From the NCBI GenBank assembly GCA_002634385.1, contig NSJL01000009.1, positions 1-64,000 of the forward strand: a stretch of DNA of 64,000 bases, given 5' to 3'. The notes below the pieces were generated by a model. It worked only from the letters and a program-made list of their open reading frames with translations, was not told where the DNA came from and made no database searches. This DNA is from Nitrospira sp. Lineage in GTDB: Bacteria > Nitrospirota > Thermodesulfovibrionia > Thermodesulfovibrionales > Dissulfurispiraceae. Made by a program: the position numbers and the translations under genes. Shown here in pieces: positions 16,785 through 27,475 of the stretch (position 1 is its first letter; every line of letters starts with the position of its first letter).

Positions 16785-17366
16785 CTACGATCCCCACCTC
16801 TTGAAAAGGGTATGCTCCACTCCGAAGGTGTCCAGTATCTTCCCGGCGATGAAGTCCACCATCTCTTCAAGGCCGGCGGGTTTGTGGTAGAAGGCCGGGA
16901 CCGGCGGGGCGATGGTGACCCCGATCCGCGCCAGCTTCAGCATGTTCTCGAGATGGATCGCGCTGAAGGGCATCTCCCGCGGGGAGAGGAGGAGGGAACG
17001 CCGCTCTTTCATAGTTACATCTGCGGCCCTTTCGATGAGGTTGGCGGCATATCCGGCAGCGATCCCGGAAAGGGTCTTCATGGAGCACGGTACCACCATC
17101 ATTCCGTCAGTCCTGAAAGAGCCGCTGGCGATAGGGGCCTCCATGTGCCTATCCGCGTAAAAAAAGATCCTGTCGCTGCCGCAATGCTTCCTGACGGTGT
17201 TTTCCGTGTCCTCTGCCCAGTCGAGGCCCGTCTCGTCCCGGATAATGGAAAAGGAGTTGGACGAGATCACCAGATGCACCTCCGCCGTCTTTGAAAGCTC
17301 TTCGAGCACCCGTATCCCGAAGGGGGAGCCGCTCGCACCGGTTATGGCCAGAACAAACCTTTTCAT
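16785..17366 (-). CDS. ubiX: UbiX-family flavin prenyltransferase
   Basis: A 193-aa flavoprotein that makes prenylated FMN for UbiD-type decarboxylases. Landmarks are ITGASGSPFGIRVLEEL (FMN site), GSFRTDGMMVVPCSMKTLSGI and the basic prenyl-phosphate loop RAADVTMKERR. Full length. No ubiD partner is in the window, so its client enzyme is unknown. Confidence 0.95.
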   Translation of the reverse strand: MKRFVLAITGASGSPFGIRVLEELSKTAEVHLVISSNSFSIIRDETGLDWAEDTENTVRKHCGSDRIFFYADRHMEAPIASGSFRTDGMMVVPCSMKTLSGIAAGYAANLIERAADVTMKERRSLLLSPREMPFSAIHLENMLKLARIGVTIAPPVPAFYHKPAGLEEMVDFIAGKILDTFGVEHTLFKRWGS

Positions 17367-17467
17367 GGATTCTTATTATACTCCCCGGGGAGGGACAATA
17401 GGAATAGCGGCGCTTCTTCTGTTCGGCCCTTTATTTCTCCGCGACGAAATAGTATACTTTTTTCGTG

Positions 17468-18211
17468 ATGAGTTGCCATCCCGCGGATACTCTCTACCGG
17501 GCCTGTACCGTTCTCTTCGGTCCTGATGTGGTTGTCAGCCAGGGCTTCCTCTCGTATCTCGAACTGTCAGGGGTGAAGAGCGCCTACCGCCGGAGGGCAC
17601 TTGCCACCCATCCCGACCGGGTAATTATCCAGGACGAGGAGGAGCGGAAGAGGAACACGGAACTCTTTATCGAAGCGAACTGGGCATACCGGGAGCTCGT
17701 CTCCTATCTCCGGGAGAGGGACAGGGGAGACCCTTCCCGTAGGAGTGCGCGCCCGGAGGCGCGTCCCACGGAAGCGCATGCAGCGGGCATCTACCGCACC
17801 GTGCGTTTCTATTCCGGGGGCATCCCGCGACGGCCGCTCCTTTTCGGGGAGTACCTTTACTATTCGGGGAGGGTTCCGTGGAACGCCTTCATCGGGTCAA
17901 TCATCTGGCAGCGGCGCCAGCGCCCCCGCTTCGGGGATATCGCAAAGCGCTGGCGTTATCTGAGCGATCAGGATATCCGGGAGATTATTTCCCATAGGGG
18001 ACTCTGCGAGCCCATGGGGGAGACCTCCCTGCGGCTGAATCTCCTGAGCAGGCTCCAGGTGAATACGGTGCTGATGCACCAGAGGATGCAGCAGAGGAAG
18101 ATCGGCGAATATTTTACCGAGAACGGCTACCTGACGGCGGAGATGCTCCAGGAGATACTCCTTGCCTTCAAGAGACACAACCACCAGTTCAAAGCCCGCG
18201 GAGTGAAATAG
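17468..18211 (+). CDS. J-domain protein
   Basis: A protein of about 247 aa. The J-domain signature is near residues 35-80: SAYRRRALATHPDR with the essential HPD, then FIEANWAYRELVSYL. The rest (about 110-247) is a helical region of unknown type with IYRTVRFYSGGIPRRPLLFGEYL. It probably recruits DnaK to a specific task. GTG at 17465 and ATG at 17468 are adjacent; neither has a clear ribosome site, and ATG is used. Confidence 0.8.
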   Translation: MSCHPADTLYRACTVLFGPDVVVSQGFLSYLELSGVKSAYRRRALATHPDRVIIQDEEERKRNTELFIEANWAYRELVSYLRERDRGDPSRRSARPEARPTEAHAAGIYRTVRFYSGGIPRRPLLFGEYLYYSGRVPWNAFIGSIIWQRRQRPRFGDIAKRWRYLSDQDIREIISHRGLCEPMGETSLRLNLLSRLQVNTVLMHQRMQQRKIGEYFTENGYLTAEMLQEILLAFKRHNHQFKARGVK

Positions 18212-18255
18212 TCCTCCTTCCGGCGGCAGCCGGAAAGCCTGTACGGAAATCTCTC

Positions 18256-18834
18256 CTACCACCACCAATACGGGTGCCGGTATCTCCAGAAGGGGTCGTC
18301 CCACCAGCGGGGATACGGATAGGAATACGGCGAATAATAATAGGGATACGGGGCGTACCAGGGCGAATAGGGAGGGGGCCTGTACTGCTGCTCCTCCCAG
18401 AGGTGAAGCTCGACGATGGTGAAAAGCGGATAGGGGTAGTCCACCTCGTCGATCTTTCCCATGCGTATCTCGGTAAACTCTCCGGCCACGGTCACTTCCC
18501 GGCCCTTCCGGTAAATCTCGGGGTCGAGAAAGCCTCTGTTTTTGGGGAGGAGGGCGAGAAACCGTATCTGGGATGTCCTCTGATACTCTTTCAGATAGCC
18601 ATTCGAGTCCACTGGGACATAGATGGCTTCGATCAGGGAGCCCTCGGCGGTATTCCGTGTCCTGATGATCCTGCCGCCGAGAATGTACAGGTTTCCCTTG
18701 TAAAGCAGAGGAGTTTCCTGCATCCGCGCAAAGGGGACGGCGGTGCTGCCCGCCTGCATCAGATCTTTCCGCAGGACAGGGGCACAGGAGGAAAGGAAGA
18801 GGACAAGGAGGAGTATGGGCAGGACCCTTTTCAT
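18256..18834 (-). CDS. Slp-family outer-membrane lipoprotein
   Basis: A 192-aa protein with a lipoprotein signal peptide (lipobox LSSC, Cys17), an Slp-like core (YKGNLYILGGRIIRTR, VTVAGEFTEIR) and an extreme C-terminal tail rich in Tyr, Pro and Trp (about 150-192). The Slp family is starvation- or stress-induced in enterics. The aromatic tail is unusual and could interact with sugars or the cell surface. Confidence 0.85.
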   Translation of the reverse strand: MKRVLPILLLVLFLSSCAPVLRKDLMQAGSTAVPFARMQETPLLYKGNLYILGGRIIRTRNTAEGSLIEAIYVPVDSNGYLKEYQRTSQIRFLALLPKNRGFLDPEIYRKGREVTVAGEFTEIRMGKIDEVDYPYPLFTIVELHLWEEQQYRPPPYSPWYAPYPYYYSPYSYPYPRWWDDPFWRYRHPYWWW

Positions 18835-18928
18835 ACTTAACTTTTACACCATCGTTTCCGAGATGTCAAGTTTTTGACTCCAGGGAGGGTGGACAAGGGG
18901 GAGAGGGGGAGAGCCGCGGCACTCTTTC

Positions 18929-19714
18929 CTATTTGATAATGCGTTTTCTCATGAGCCGGAAGGGATACGGAGCGAACAGCCCCGCCACCGCAACGAGCCA
19001 GATAAGGTCGGGAACGACCCCGGATACCGAGCCCGAAGCGAAAGCCCTGCAGATGTTCACCAGGTGGTACAGGGGAGTGAAGAAAGCGATCTGGGAGACG
19101 ATGGGGGGCATGGAATCGAGGGGAAAGAATATCCCCGAGAAGAGGAACATCGGCGTCATCAGGAGAGTGTAAAAGTAGTTGAAGGAGTCGATGCCTGGGA
19201 TCGTCGCCACGGCGATGACGGAGATCTCGGCGAAGATCAGCCCGCTTATAAAAAGAACGGGAAGGACAAGGAGAATCAGGGGCGAGCTCACCAGTCCGAA
19301 GAGGGAGATCACGATGATGATGGTGATGCCGTACAATACACTCTTTACGGCGCCCCACAGGAGCTCCCCCGCGATGAGCTCGTCAACGGTAATGGGGGTG
19401 GCGAGGATGGCGTCGAAGGTCTTCTGAAAGACCATCCTGACGTAGGTTCCGTAGGTGCACTCGTAGATCGCGGCGAACATGGAGGAGGAAGCGATGATGC
19501 CCGGGGCGATATAATTGATGTACGGCACGCCCTTTATATCCTGGATATAGTTGCCGAGCCCGAGGCCGAAGGCCGCAAGGTAGAGGATGGGCTCCAGGAA
19601 ATTCAGGGCAAAGCTCGACTTGTACAGCTTGGTGTAGACGGTGAAATGCCGCTGTACGACCTTGAAGGCTCTCTTAATCCGCAAGGCTCCTCCCGGTAAG
19701 CTGGAGATAGACAT
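18929..19714 (-). CDS. ABC-2 type exporter, permease (NodJ-like)
   Basis: A 261-aa permease with six membrane segments and the ABC2_membrane pattern (YINYIAPGIIASSSMF, MTPMFLFSGIFFPLD). It overlaps the ATPase gene by 41 nt at its start. A TTG at 19684 right after GGGAGGA is an alternative start that would shorten the overlap. With the ATPase it forms a two-gene exporter; the substrate is unknown. Confidence 0.9.
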   Translation of the reverse strand: MSISSLPGGALRIKRAFKVVQRHFTVYTKLYKSSFALNFLEPILYLAAFGLGLGNYIQDIKGVPYINYIAPGIIASSSMFAAIYECTYGTYVRMVFQKTFDAILATPITVDELIAGELLWGAVKSVLYGITIIIVISLFGLVSSPLILLVLPVLFISGLIFAEISVIAVATIPGIDSFNYFYTLLMTPMFLFSGIFFPLDSMPPIVSQIAFFTPLYHLVNICRAFASGSVSGVVPDLIWLVAVAGLFAPYPFRLMRKRIIK

Positions 19715-20408
19715 CTTCGAGGTTTTTGCACCCGTGGACGCGCATGAGGCTCTCCGGTGAATCCACCGTCACGATCTTCCCCGAATCCATGATGGCGACC
19801 CTGTCGCAGAGTCTTTCCGCCTCTTCCATGTAATGGGTAGTGAGGATGAGGGTGATCTTCTGCGATTTGAGATGGTTGAGCTTCTCCCATACGTCAATCC
19901 TGCTGTGGGGATCGAGGCCGGTGGTGGGCTCGTCCAGGATGAGCAGCTCGGGAGTGTTGATCAACGCCCGCGCAAGCAGGAGCCGGTGCTTCATCCCCCC
20001 GGAGAGGGTATCGATCTTCGCTTTCTCCTTTTCGCGGAGGTCCACGAAGCCGAGGAGCTCTGCCGCACGGTGCACGGCGACCTTTCTCTGGATATCGAAA
20101 TACCGCGCATAGACAATAAGATTTTCGCAGACCGTAAGATCGGGATCGAGATTGTTCTCCTGGGGCATGACCCCGATGCGGGCCTTTATCTCGGAAGGAT
20201 GTTTGGTTACGTCCAGATCAAAGACGCGCAGCTCGCCCGAGGTGGGGGGCATAAAGCAGTGGAGCATGCGCATCACCGTTGTCTTGCCCGCCCCGTTGGG
20301 GCCGAGGAACCCGAAGAACTCTCCCCTCCCGATGGCGAAATCGATCCCGTCCACCGCCCGGAGAGGGCCGTACTCTTTCACCAGGTTCTTTGCCGTGATA
20401 ATGGACAC
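19674..20408 (-). CDS. ABC-2 type exporter, ATPase (NodI-like)
   Basis: A 244-aa ATP-binding subunit. Walker A is GPNGAGKTT (about 36-44), the Q-loop is MPQENN, the signature LSGGMKHRLLLARAL, Walker B LLILDEPTTGLD, and the H-loop LILTTHYMEEAE. It drives the adjacent permease. Family members export drugs, polysaccharides or lipids, and nothing here fixes the substrate. Confidence 0.94.
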   Translation of the reverse strand: MSIITAKNLVKEYGPLRAVDGIDFAIGRGEFFGFLGPNGAGKTTVMRMLHCFMPPTSGELRVFDLDVTKHPSEIKARIGVMPQENNLDPDLTVCENLIVYARYFDIQRKVAVHRAAELLGFVDLREKEKAKIDTLSGGMKHRLLLARALINTPELLILDEPTTGLDPHSRIDVWEKLNHLKSQKITLILTTHYMEEAERLCDRVAIMDSGKIVTVDSPESLMRVHGCKNLEDVYLQLTGRSLAD

Positions 20409-20446
20409 ATCTAATTATACCTTGAAAAGGGAAAGAACCACAGCCT

Positions 20447-21493
20447 TCACAGCACGGTCCACTGCTGCGGGAGGAAGAGCCTCTCGTAGGTCATGAGGGC
20501 GAAGCCGTCGGTCATGCCGGCGATGAAATCGCAGACTCTGCGGTGCCTGCCCCCTTTTTTCTCCCCGGGAATATCGTCGAACTCCCCATCGGCGTGTTCG
20601 AGATAGTACTCGTAAAGCGCTTTCAGAATGCCCTTCGCCTTCCGGAACTCTTCGTTGATCTCCTCCCTCTCGTAGACGCGCTCGAAGAGGAAGTCCCTGA
20701 GCCGGTAGACAGTGGAGGATATCTCCCCGCTCATGCCCACACTGGCATGCCCTCCCGCGAGGGTGGTGTTGATGACGTCCCGCACCATGGTATCGATGCG
20801 CTGTGCATATGCCTCTCCGAGGATCCTTACGATATCCTTCGGCACTTCGGAACGCCTGATCACCCCGGCACGCAGGGCGTCGTCGAGGTCGTGGTTCACA
20901 TAGGCGATGATGTCGGAGACGCGGACTACGAGCCCTTCGAGGGTGGAGGGCTTCTCCCTCGCGTTATCCGACAGGATCAGCCCCCTGCCCTTCGAGTGCT
21001 TCACGATCCCGTCCCTCACCTCATGGGAGAGATTGAGCCCTTTGCCGTCCCGCTCGAGGAAATCCACCACCCTGAGGCTCTGCTTGTAATGGTCGAACCC
21101 CCCGGGTGATATCTCGCGGAGGATGGATTCCCCCGCATGGCCGAAGGGCGTATGCCCCAGGTCGTGGCCGAGGGCGATGGCCTCCACCAGGTCCTCATTG
21201 AGCCGCAGGGCGCGGGCGATGGTCCTCGCTATCTGGGAGACCTCCAGCACATGGGTGAGCCGGGTCCGGTAGTGGTCGCCCCGGGGTGCGAGGAAGACCT
21301 GCGTCTTATGCTTCAGGCGCCGGAACGCCTTGGAGTGGATGATCCGGTCCCTGTCCCTCTGGAAGCAGGTCCTGAGGTCATCCGGCTTCTCCGGCACCGG
21401 TCTCCCCCTGCTCCGGGAGCTCAGGCAGGCCCGGGAATGGAGTATCTGTTTCTCTATCTCTTCTGTCTGCTCGCGAATGGTCATCGGTTTCAA
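20447..21493 (-). CDS. dgt: dGTP triphosphohydrolase (HD family)
   Basis: A 348-aa dNTPase of the Dgt type. [10 protein letters not shown] precedes the HD residues in [12 protein letters not shown] and [16 protein letters not shown], and the distal Asp is in [15 protein letters not shown]. It hydrolyses dNTPs to nucleoside and tripolyphosphate and helps balance the dNTP pool. A second ATG three codons in is an alternative start. It follows selA in the same direction, with a hairpin between them. Confidence 0.93.
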   Translation of the reverse strand: MKPMTIREQTEEIEKQILHSRACLSSRSRGRPVPEKPDDLRTCFQRDRDRIIHSKAFRRLKHKTQVFLAPRGDHYRTRLTHVLEVSQIARTIARALRLNEDLVEAIALGHDLGHTPFGHAGESILREISPGGFDHYKQSLRVVDFLERDGKGLNLSHEVRDGIVKHSKGRGLILSDNAREKPSTLEGLVVRVSDIIAYVNHDLDDALRAGVIRRSEVPKDIVRILGEAYAQRIDTMVRDVINTTLAGGHASVGMSGEISSTVYRLRDFLFERVYEREEINEEFRKAKGILKALYEYYLEHADGEFDDIPGEKKGGRHRRVCDFIAGMTDGFALMTYERLFLPQQWTVL

Positions 21494-21518
21494 TGAGGAG
21501 TGCGGGTGGCGGGGGCAG

Positions 21519-21537
21519 AGGGTGTGTCACCCCTCTA
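21519..21537 (-). terminator. Hairpin overlapping the selA stop codon
   Basis: On the minus strand AGAGGGGTG and CACCCTCT pair (one bulged G) immediately after, and partly within, the TAG stop of selA. There is no T-tract. It belongs to the GGGTG/CACCC hairpins seen at several gene ends here. Confidence 0.4.
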
Positions 21538-22941
21538 TGCCGCCAATGCCGCCCTGACCGCCTCCACCAGGGTCACGATCTCATGGTCCCGTACTGTCCG
21601 GGCATCGAGGAGGAGAAGGTCATCCTGTATCCGTGCGATGACGGGCGGCCTGCCGCGCCGCAATCTCTCTTCCAGGCGGTTGACCGAGAGACGCAGGGGC
21701 TTTACTGCTGCAACGTAGGTTTTGAACTCTACCTCCGGCAGTGCCCCTCCTCCTGACTGGGAGAAGTCCTCCCGCACCTGCAGAGAGGCGATTGCCTCGG
21801 AGGAAACTCCCAGCGCCCCCCGCACTGCCGATGCGATCCTTTGCGCTCTCCCTTCCAGTTCCTCCGGGTGCTGCAGGAGCATCTTCAGCGTGGGGAGCTG
21901 CTCCTTCGCCTTTTCTTCGTCGAGATAGTACATCAGGGTGGCCTCGAAGGCGGCCAGGGTGAGCTTGTCGACCCGCAGCGCCCTCATGAGGGGATGCCGT
22001 GCGATCCTTTCGATGAGCTCCCGCTTGCCGGTGATGACCCCTCCCTGGGGGCCTCCCAGGAGCTTGTCTCCGCTGAAGGTGACGAGATCCACCCCCGCCC
22101 TGACGACCTCCTGCACGGTGGGCTCTCTCTGCACGCCGTACGGTTTGAGATCGATAAGGCACCCGCTTCCGAGGTCGAACATCACCGGAAGGGAATGTTT
22201 TCTGCCGAGGGCCGACATTTCCTCTATCCCGACCTCTCCGGTGAAGCCGATGATGCGGTAGTTCGACTGGTGCACCTTCAACAGCAGGGCGGTCTCCGCG
22301 GTGATGGCCCCCTCGTAATCACGGAGGTGGGTCTTGTTCGTCGTCCCCACTTCCCTGAGGAGCGTGCCGCTGGCAGCCATCACATCGGGTATCCTGAAGG
22401 ACCCCCCGATCTCCACGAGCTCTCCCCGGGACACGATTACCTCCTGTCCCGCGGCAAGGGCGGACAGGCAGACGAGCACCGCGGCGGCGTTGTTGTTGAC
22501 AATGAGGCTGGCCTCTGCTCCGGTGATTTCGTTCAGCACCTCCTGCACATGGGCGTACCTCTTGCCCCTTCTGCCCTTTCCGAGATCGTATTCCAGGTTG
22601 GAATACCCGCACGCGATCCGTTTTACCTGATCGAGGACCTCCTCGGGAAGCACTGAGCGTCCGAGGTTGGTATGGATGACGATGCCGGTGGCATTGATCA
22701 GCGGCTGCAGGCTGAAGGAGGAGAGTTCCTCCGCCCGCGCCTGAATATCCGGCCATAATTCAGCGATGGAGAGCCCTTTCCCGTCCCCCCTGCGGATCGC
22801 CTGCCGCCGCTGCTCGAGAGTCTCGCGGATGGCCCGGAGAACGCAGCGCCGGGGAAAGGACTGCTGCCATTCAAGCCCTTTCGGGGACTTCAGGATCTCA
22901 TCGACCGAGGGGAGGGATGCCAGAAGCTGCCGCTTGTCCAT
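21535..22941 (-). CDS. selA: SelA, L-seryl-tRNA(Sec) selenium transferase
   Basis: A 468-aa PLP enzyme that converts seryl-tRNA(Sec) to selenocysteinyl-tRNA(Sec) using selenophosphate. It shows the N-terminal LPSVDEIL, the middle INATGIVIHTNLGRSVLP, and the PLP lysine in TFSGDKLLGGPQGG. Its presence shows the organism encodes selenocysteine, which bears directly on the TGA-interrupted gene at 10579..12012. selB, selC and selD are not in the window. Confidence 0.97.
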   Translation of the reverse strand: MDKRQLLASLPSVDEILKSPKGLEWQQSFPRRCVLRAIRETLEQRRQAIRRGDGKGLSIAELWPDIQARAEELSSFSLQPLINATGIVIHTNLGRSVLPEEVLDQVKRIACGYSNLEYDLGKGRRGKRYAHVQEVLNEITGAEASLIVNNNAAAVLVCLSALAAGQEVIVSRGELVEIGGSFRIPDVMAASGTLLREVGTTNKTHLRDYEGAITAETALLLKVHQSNYRIIGFTGEVGIEEMSALGRKHSLPVMFDLGSGCLIDLKPYGVQREPTVQEVVRAGVDLVTFSGDKLLGGPQGGVITGKRELIERIARHPLMRALRVDKLTLAAFEATLMYYLDEEKAKEQLPTLKMLLQHPEELEGRAQRIASAVRGALGVSSEAIASLQVREDFSQSGGGALPEVEFKTYVAAVKPLRLSVNRLEERLRRGRPPVIARIQDDLLLLDARTVRDHEIVTLVEAVRAALAA

Positions 22942-23229
22942 GGGTGTTTTTCCTTTCGCCGGCCTTTCCCGCTGCAGTGCGGAGATTGCTTTTTATCATA
23001 TCATAAACGGGTTTTGCGGAGACCGTGCGCCCGCCCCGCAGCGTACCCTGTAAAAAGACTTTTCAAAGTCAATAAGTTTATATTATCATACATACTTGTG
23101 TAATTTTACGATTTCAGCATTTTCCCCAGGTGTGTAGCCGGTTATAGGAGAGGATCGTTTTCCTGCACACCCTGGCTGTCCGATATCGTACATGAGAATG
23201 AACAGAAACTATTTGAAACGGGAGGTCGT
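22942..23229. promoter_or_regulatory. Divergent spacer of selA and the aminotransferase gene
   Basis: It contains a short palindrome, GACTTT-TC-AAAGTC (23057-23070), in an AT-rich stretch, and a wide inverted repeat, CCAGGTGTG (23126-23134) with CACACCCTGG (23166-23175). Both could serve as operator or leader structures for serine/selenocysteine genes. No gene seen. Confidence 0.35.
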
Positions 23230-24369
23230 ATGTTGAAACGCTACCTTTTAGCGCCGGGGCCCACGCCTGTGCCGCCGGAAGTGCTCCTTTCCATGGCAAT
23301 GCCGATGATTCACCACCGGGCGCCTGATTTTCTTCCCATTCTGGATTCCGCGAAGAAAGGGCTCCAGTGGCTTTTCCAGGCAAAGGGCGATGTCCTTATC
23401 CTCTGCTCCACCGGTACGGGGGGCATGGTAGGTGCCGTCAATAACTTTTTTAATCCCGGGGACAAAGCCCTTGTGGTGAACGGCGGCAAGTTCGGCGAAA
23501 GATGGACCAAAATATGCCAGGCGTACGGATTGAAAGTGGAAGAGGTCACCGTGGAGTGGGGCTATGCCGTCAAACCGGAGGCGGTGGAGGCGGCACTGAA
23601 GAAGGATCCCGATATCAAAGCGGTTTTCGTGCAGGCGACCGAGACATCCACCGGCGTCTACCACGATATCGAGGGGCTGGGCAAGGTCGTCAGGAACTTT
23701 GAAAATACCCTGTTCATCGTGGACGCCATCAGCGCCCTCGTCGCCCAGGATCTGAAGACGGACGAATGGGGCGTCGACATCATGATCGGGGGCTCCCAGA
23801 AGGGGCTGATGCTCCCCCCGGGTCTCGCCTTCGTCAGCGTGAGCGAAAAGGCGTGGAAGAGGAACGAGACATCGAAGATGCCGCGTTTCTACTTCAATTT
23901 CAAGAAGGAACGCGAGAACCTCGCCAAAAACCAGACGAATTTCACCTCTGCGGTGACGCTGATCATCGGCCTGAACGAGGCCATCAAGATATTGCAGAAA
24001 GAGGGCCTGGAGAATGTCTTCGGCCGGCATGCGAAGCTTGCCCATGCCACCCGTGAAGCGGTGAAGGCGCTGGGGCTCGGTATTTATTCCAAGGAGTCCC
24101 CGAGCAATTCCGTCACCGCCATCGAGGCCCCCGAAGGGATCGACGGCCAGTTGATCTATAAGAAACTGCGGGAAAAATACGGGATTACCGGCGCGGGGGG
24201 ACAGGACAGGGCAAAGGGAAAGATTTTCCGGCTGGCACATCTCGGCTATGCCGATACCTTCGACGTTATTACCGGTATTGCCGCGCTGGAGATGGTGCTG
24301 AAGGAACTGGGGCATTCCGTTACCCTGGGCAAAGGAGTTGCAGCGGCCCAGGAAGTATTGATGCAGTAG
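23230..24369 (+). CDS. Class V aminotransferase (serine/alanine-glyoxylate type)
   Basis: A 379-aa PLP enzyme beginning MLKRYLLAPGPTPVPPEV. The PLP lysine is in IGGSQKGLMLPPG. Also seen are TETSTGVYHDI and a C-terminal GAGGQDRAKGKIFRLAHLG, typical of the alanine-glyoxylate/serine-pyruvate group. It lies 70 nt before serA. The pairing suggests it acts as the phosphoserine transaminase (SerC function) of serine synthesis; that is inference. GGGAGG lies before the ATG. Confidence 0.9.
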   Translation: MLKRYLLAPGPTPVPPEVLLSMAMPMIHHRAPDFLPILDSAKKGLQWLFQAKGDVLILCSTGTGGMVGAVNNFFNPGDKALVVNGGKFGERWTKICQAYGLKVEEVTVEWGYAVKPEAVEAALKKDPDIKAVFVQATETSTGVYHDIEGLGKVVRNFENTLFIVDAISALVAQDLKTDEWGVDIMIGGSQKGLMLPPGLAFVSVSEKAWKRNETSKMPRFYFNFKKERENLAKNQTNFTSAVTLIIGLNEAIKILQKEGLENVFGRHAKLAHATREAVKALGLGIYSKESPSNSVTAIEAPEGIDGQLIYKKLREKYGITGAGGQDRAKGKIFRLAHLGYADTFDVITGIAALEMVLKELGHSVTLGKGVAAAQEVLMQ

Positions 24370-24439
24370 CTGCCGTGCGCGGGGGGCCCTTTTTTCTGCC
24401 CGGCGCAGCGAGAATATATAAATATTTGCGGAGGCATTC

Positions 24440-26017
24440 ATGAAGGTTCTTGTAAGCGATTCTATCTCGGAAAACGGTGTGGAGATACTGAAAAAGGCGG
24501 GACTGGAGGTCGATGTCAAGACCGGTCTCAAGCCCGACGAGTTGAAGGCCGTTATCGGTGACTACCATGCGCTCATTGTAAGGAGCGCCACGAAGGCCAC
24601 GGCTGAAATCATCGAGGCTGCCTCGAATCTCAAGGTCATCGGCCGCGCGGGCTCGGGTCTAGATAATGTGGACAAGGGTGCCGCTTCCAAGAGGGGGATC
24701 GTGGTTATGAACACTCCCGGGGGGAACACCATCACCACCGCGGAGCATACCATCGCGATGATGTTTGCCGTCGCCCGGAAGATCCCCCAGGCAAACGCGT
24801 CCATGGCCGAGGGCAAGTGGGAGAAGAAGAAATTCATGGGTGCCGAGCTCTACAACAAGGTCCTCGGGATCATCGGCCTCGGGAATATCGGGGGCGAAGT
24901 GGCCAGGAGGGCGCAGGGCCTGGAAATGCAGGTGATCGCCTACGACCCCTTCCTGAACGAGGAGAGGGCGCGGCAGATGGGTATCGAGAAGGTGGAGATC
25001 CCGGAGCTTATCCGGCGTGCCGATTTCATCACCCTCCATACTCCCCTGACCAATGAGACGAGGAATCTTGTCAGGGCCGAGACGATCAGCACCATGAAAG
25101 ACGGCGTCTACATCATCAACTGCGCCCGGGGCGGCATTATTAACGAGAAGGACCTCTTCGACGCCCTCGAAAGCGGAAAGGTGGCGGGCGCTGCCCTGGA
25201 TGTCTTTGAAAAGGAGCCCCCGGAGAACAATCCCCTGGTGGGGCACCCGAAAGTGGTCTGCACTCCCCACCTGGGCGCTTCGACGCAGGAGGCGCAGGAG
25301 AATGTGGCCATTGCGGTGGCGGAACAGATCGCGGACTACCTTGTCCACGGCACTATCAGAAACGCGGTGAACTTCCCCTCCATACCGGCGGATCAGGTCT
25401 CCGCGCTGCAGCCGTACATCACCCTTGCCGACCAGATGGGTGCCTTTGCGTCCCAGATCCTGGGGGGCGAGATCACCGGGGTTTCCCTTGAATACAAAGG
25501 CGAGGTGTCGTGCCTGAACATCTCCCCCCTGACCATCGCCGCCCTGAAGGGGATTCTCTCCCCGATCCTTGAGGAGACGGTCAATTTCGTGAACGCGCCC
25601 TTCATCGCCCGGGAGCGGGGGATCGAGGTCAAGGAGACGAGGAGCAGCGACGCCGGGGACTACCACAGCATGATCGCCATAACGATAAAGTCTCCGAAGC
25701 AGGAGCTGCAGGTGGCCGGGACGCTCTTCAGCAGGAAGGACCCCCGGGTGGTCAAGATCAACGATTTCAGTGTGGAAATCGCTCCCGAGGGGTACATGCT
25801 CTTCATGTACAACAACGATAAACCGGGAGTTATCGGAAATATCGGCAGCACCCTGGGACGGAACGGCATCAATATCGCCCGGATGCATTTCGGCAGGGAG
25901 CGGGAAGGAGGGATGGCGATCTCCGTCGTCAATATCGACTCTCCCGTTTCCGATACCGTGCTGGACGAGATACGGAAGCTCCCCAATATTCTCGAGGTGA
26001 AGGTCATCAATCTGTAA
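24440..26017 (+). CDS. serA: SerA, D-3-phosphoglycerate dehydrogenase
   Basis: A 525-aa enzyme of the long SerA type. The Rossmann NAD site is LGIIGLGNIGGEVARR (about 142-157), with catalytic residues in NCARGGIINE (Arg), Glu near VFEKEPPE and His in CTPHLGAST. An intervening domain follows, then a C-terminal ACT domain (MLFMYNNDKPGVIGNIG) that normally senses serine. It commits 3-phosphoglycerate to serine, the precursor of Ser-tRNA and so of Sec. Confidence 0.97.
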   Translation: MKVLVSDSISENGVEILKKAGLEVDVKTGLKPDELKAVIGDYHALIVRSATKATAEIIEAASNLKVIGRAGSGLDNVDKGAASKRGIVVMNTPGGNTITTAEHTIAMMFAVARKIPQANASMAEGKWEKKKFMGAELYNKVLGIIGLGNIGGEVARRAQGLEMQVIAYDPFLNEERARQMGIEKVEIPELIRRADFITLHTPLTNETRNLVRAETISTMKDGVYIINCARGGIINEKDLFDALESGKVAGAALDVFEKEPPENNPLVGHPKVVCTPHLGASTQEAQENVAIAVAEQIADYLVHGTIRNAVNFPSIPADQVSALQPYITLADQMGAFASQILGGEITGVSLEYKGEVSCLNISPLTIAALKGILSPILEETVNFVNAPFIARERGIEVKETRSSDAGDYHSMIAITIKSPKQELQVAGTLFSRKDPRVVKINDFSVEIAPEGYMLFMYNNDKPGVIGNIGSTLGRNGINIARMHFGREREGGMAISVVNIDSPVSDTVLDEIRKLPNILEVKVINL

Positions 26018-26096
26018 GCGGTACGCCCTGTGCGGAGGGGGGCAGGAAGGGGTCGCCCCTCTCCGGCAGTCTCAACTTAATACTTTTGCGAGGTAA

Positions 26097-27389
<1,293 letters not shown>

Positions 27390-27475
27390 CCGATAGCCTG
27401 TGGCTCATAGCTGATGGAGGAAAGATGCGGTTTTTTCTCTTTTGCCATGAGCTGTCAGCCATGGGCCATTGAGCG

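Noticed and set aside
24370-24439. Terminator between the aminotransferase and serA (GGGGGGCCC plus T-run)
   Set aside because: The T-run is not preceded by a proper stem, and the genes probably form one transcript.
23248-24531. 427-codon minus-strand ORF opposite the class V aminotransferase
   Set aside because: Shadow frame; the opposite strand holds the clear PLP enzyme.
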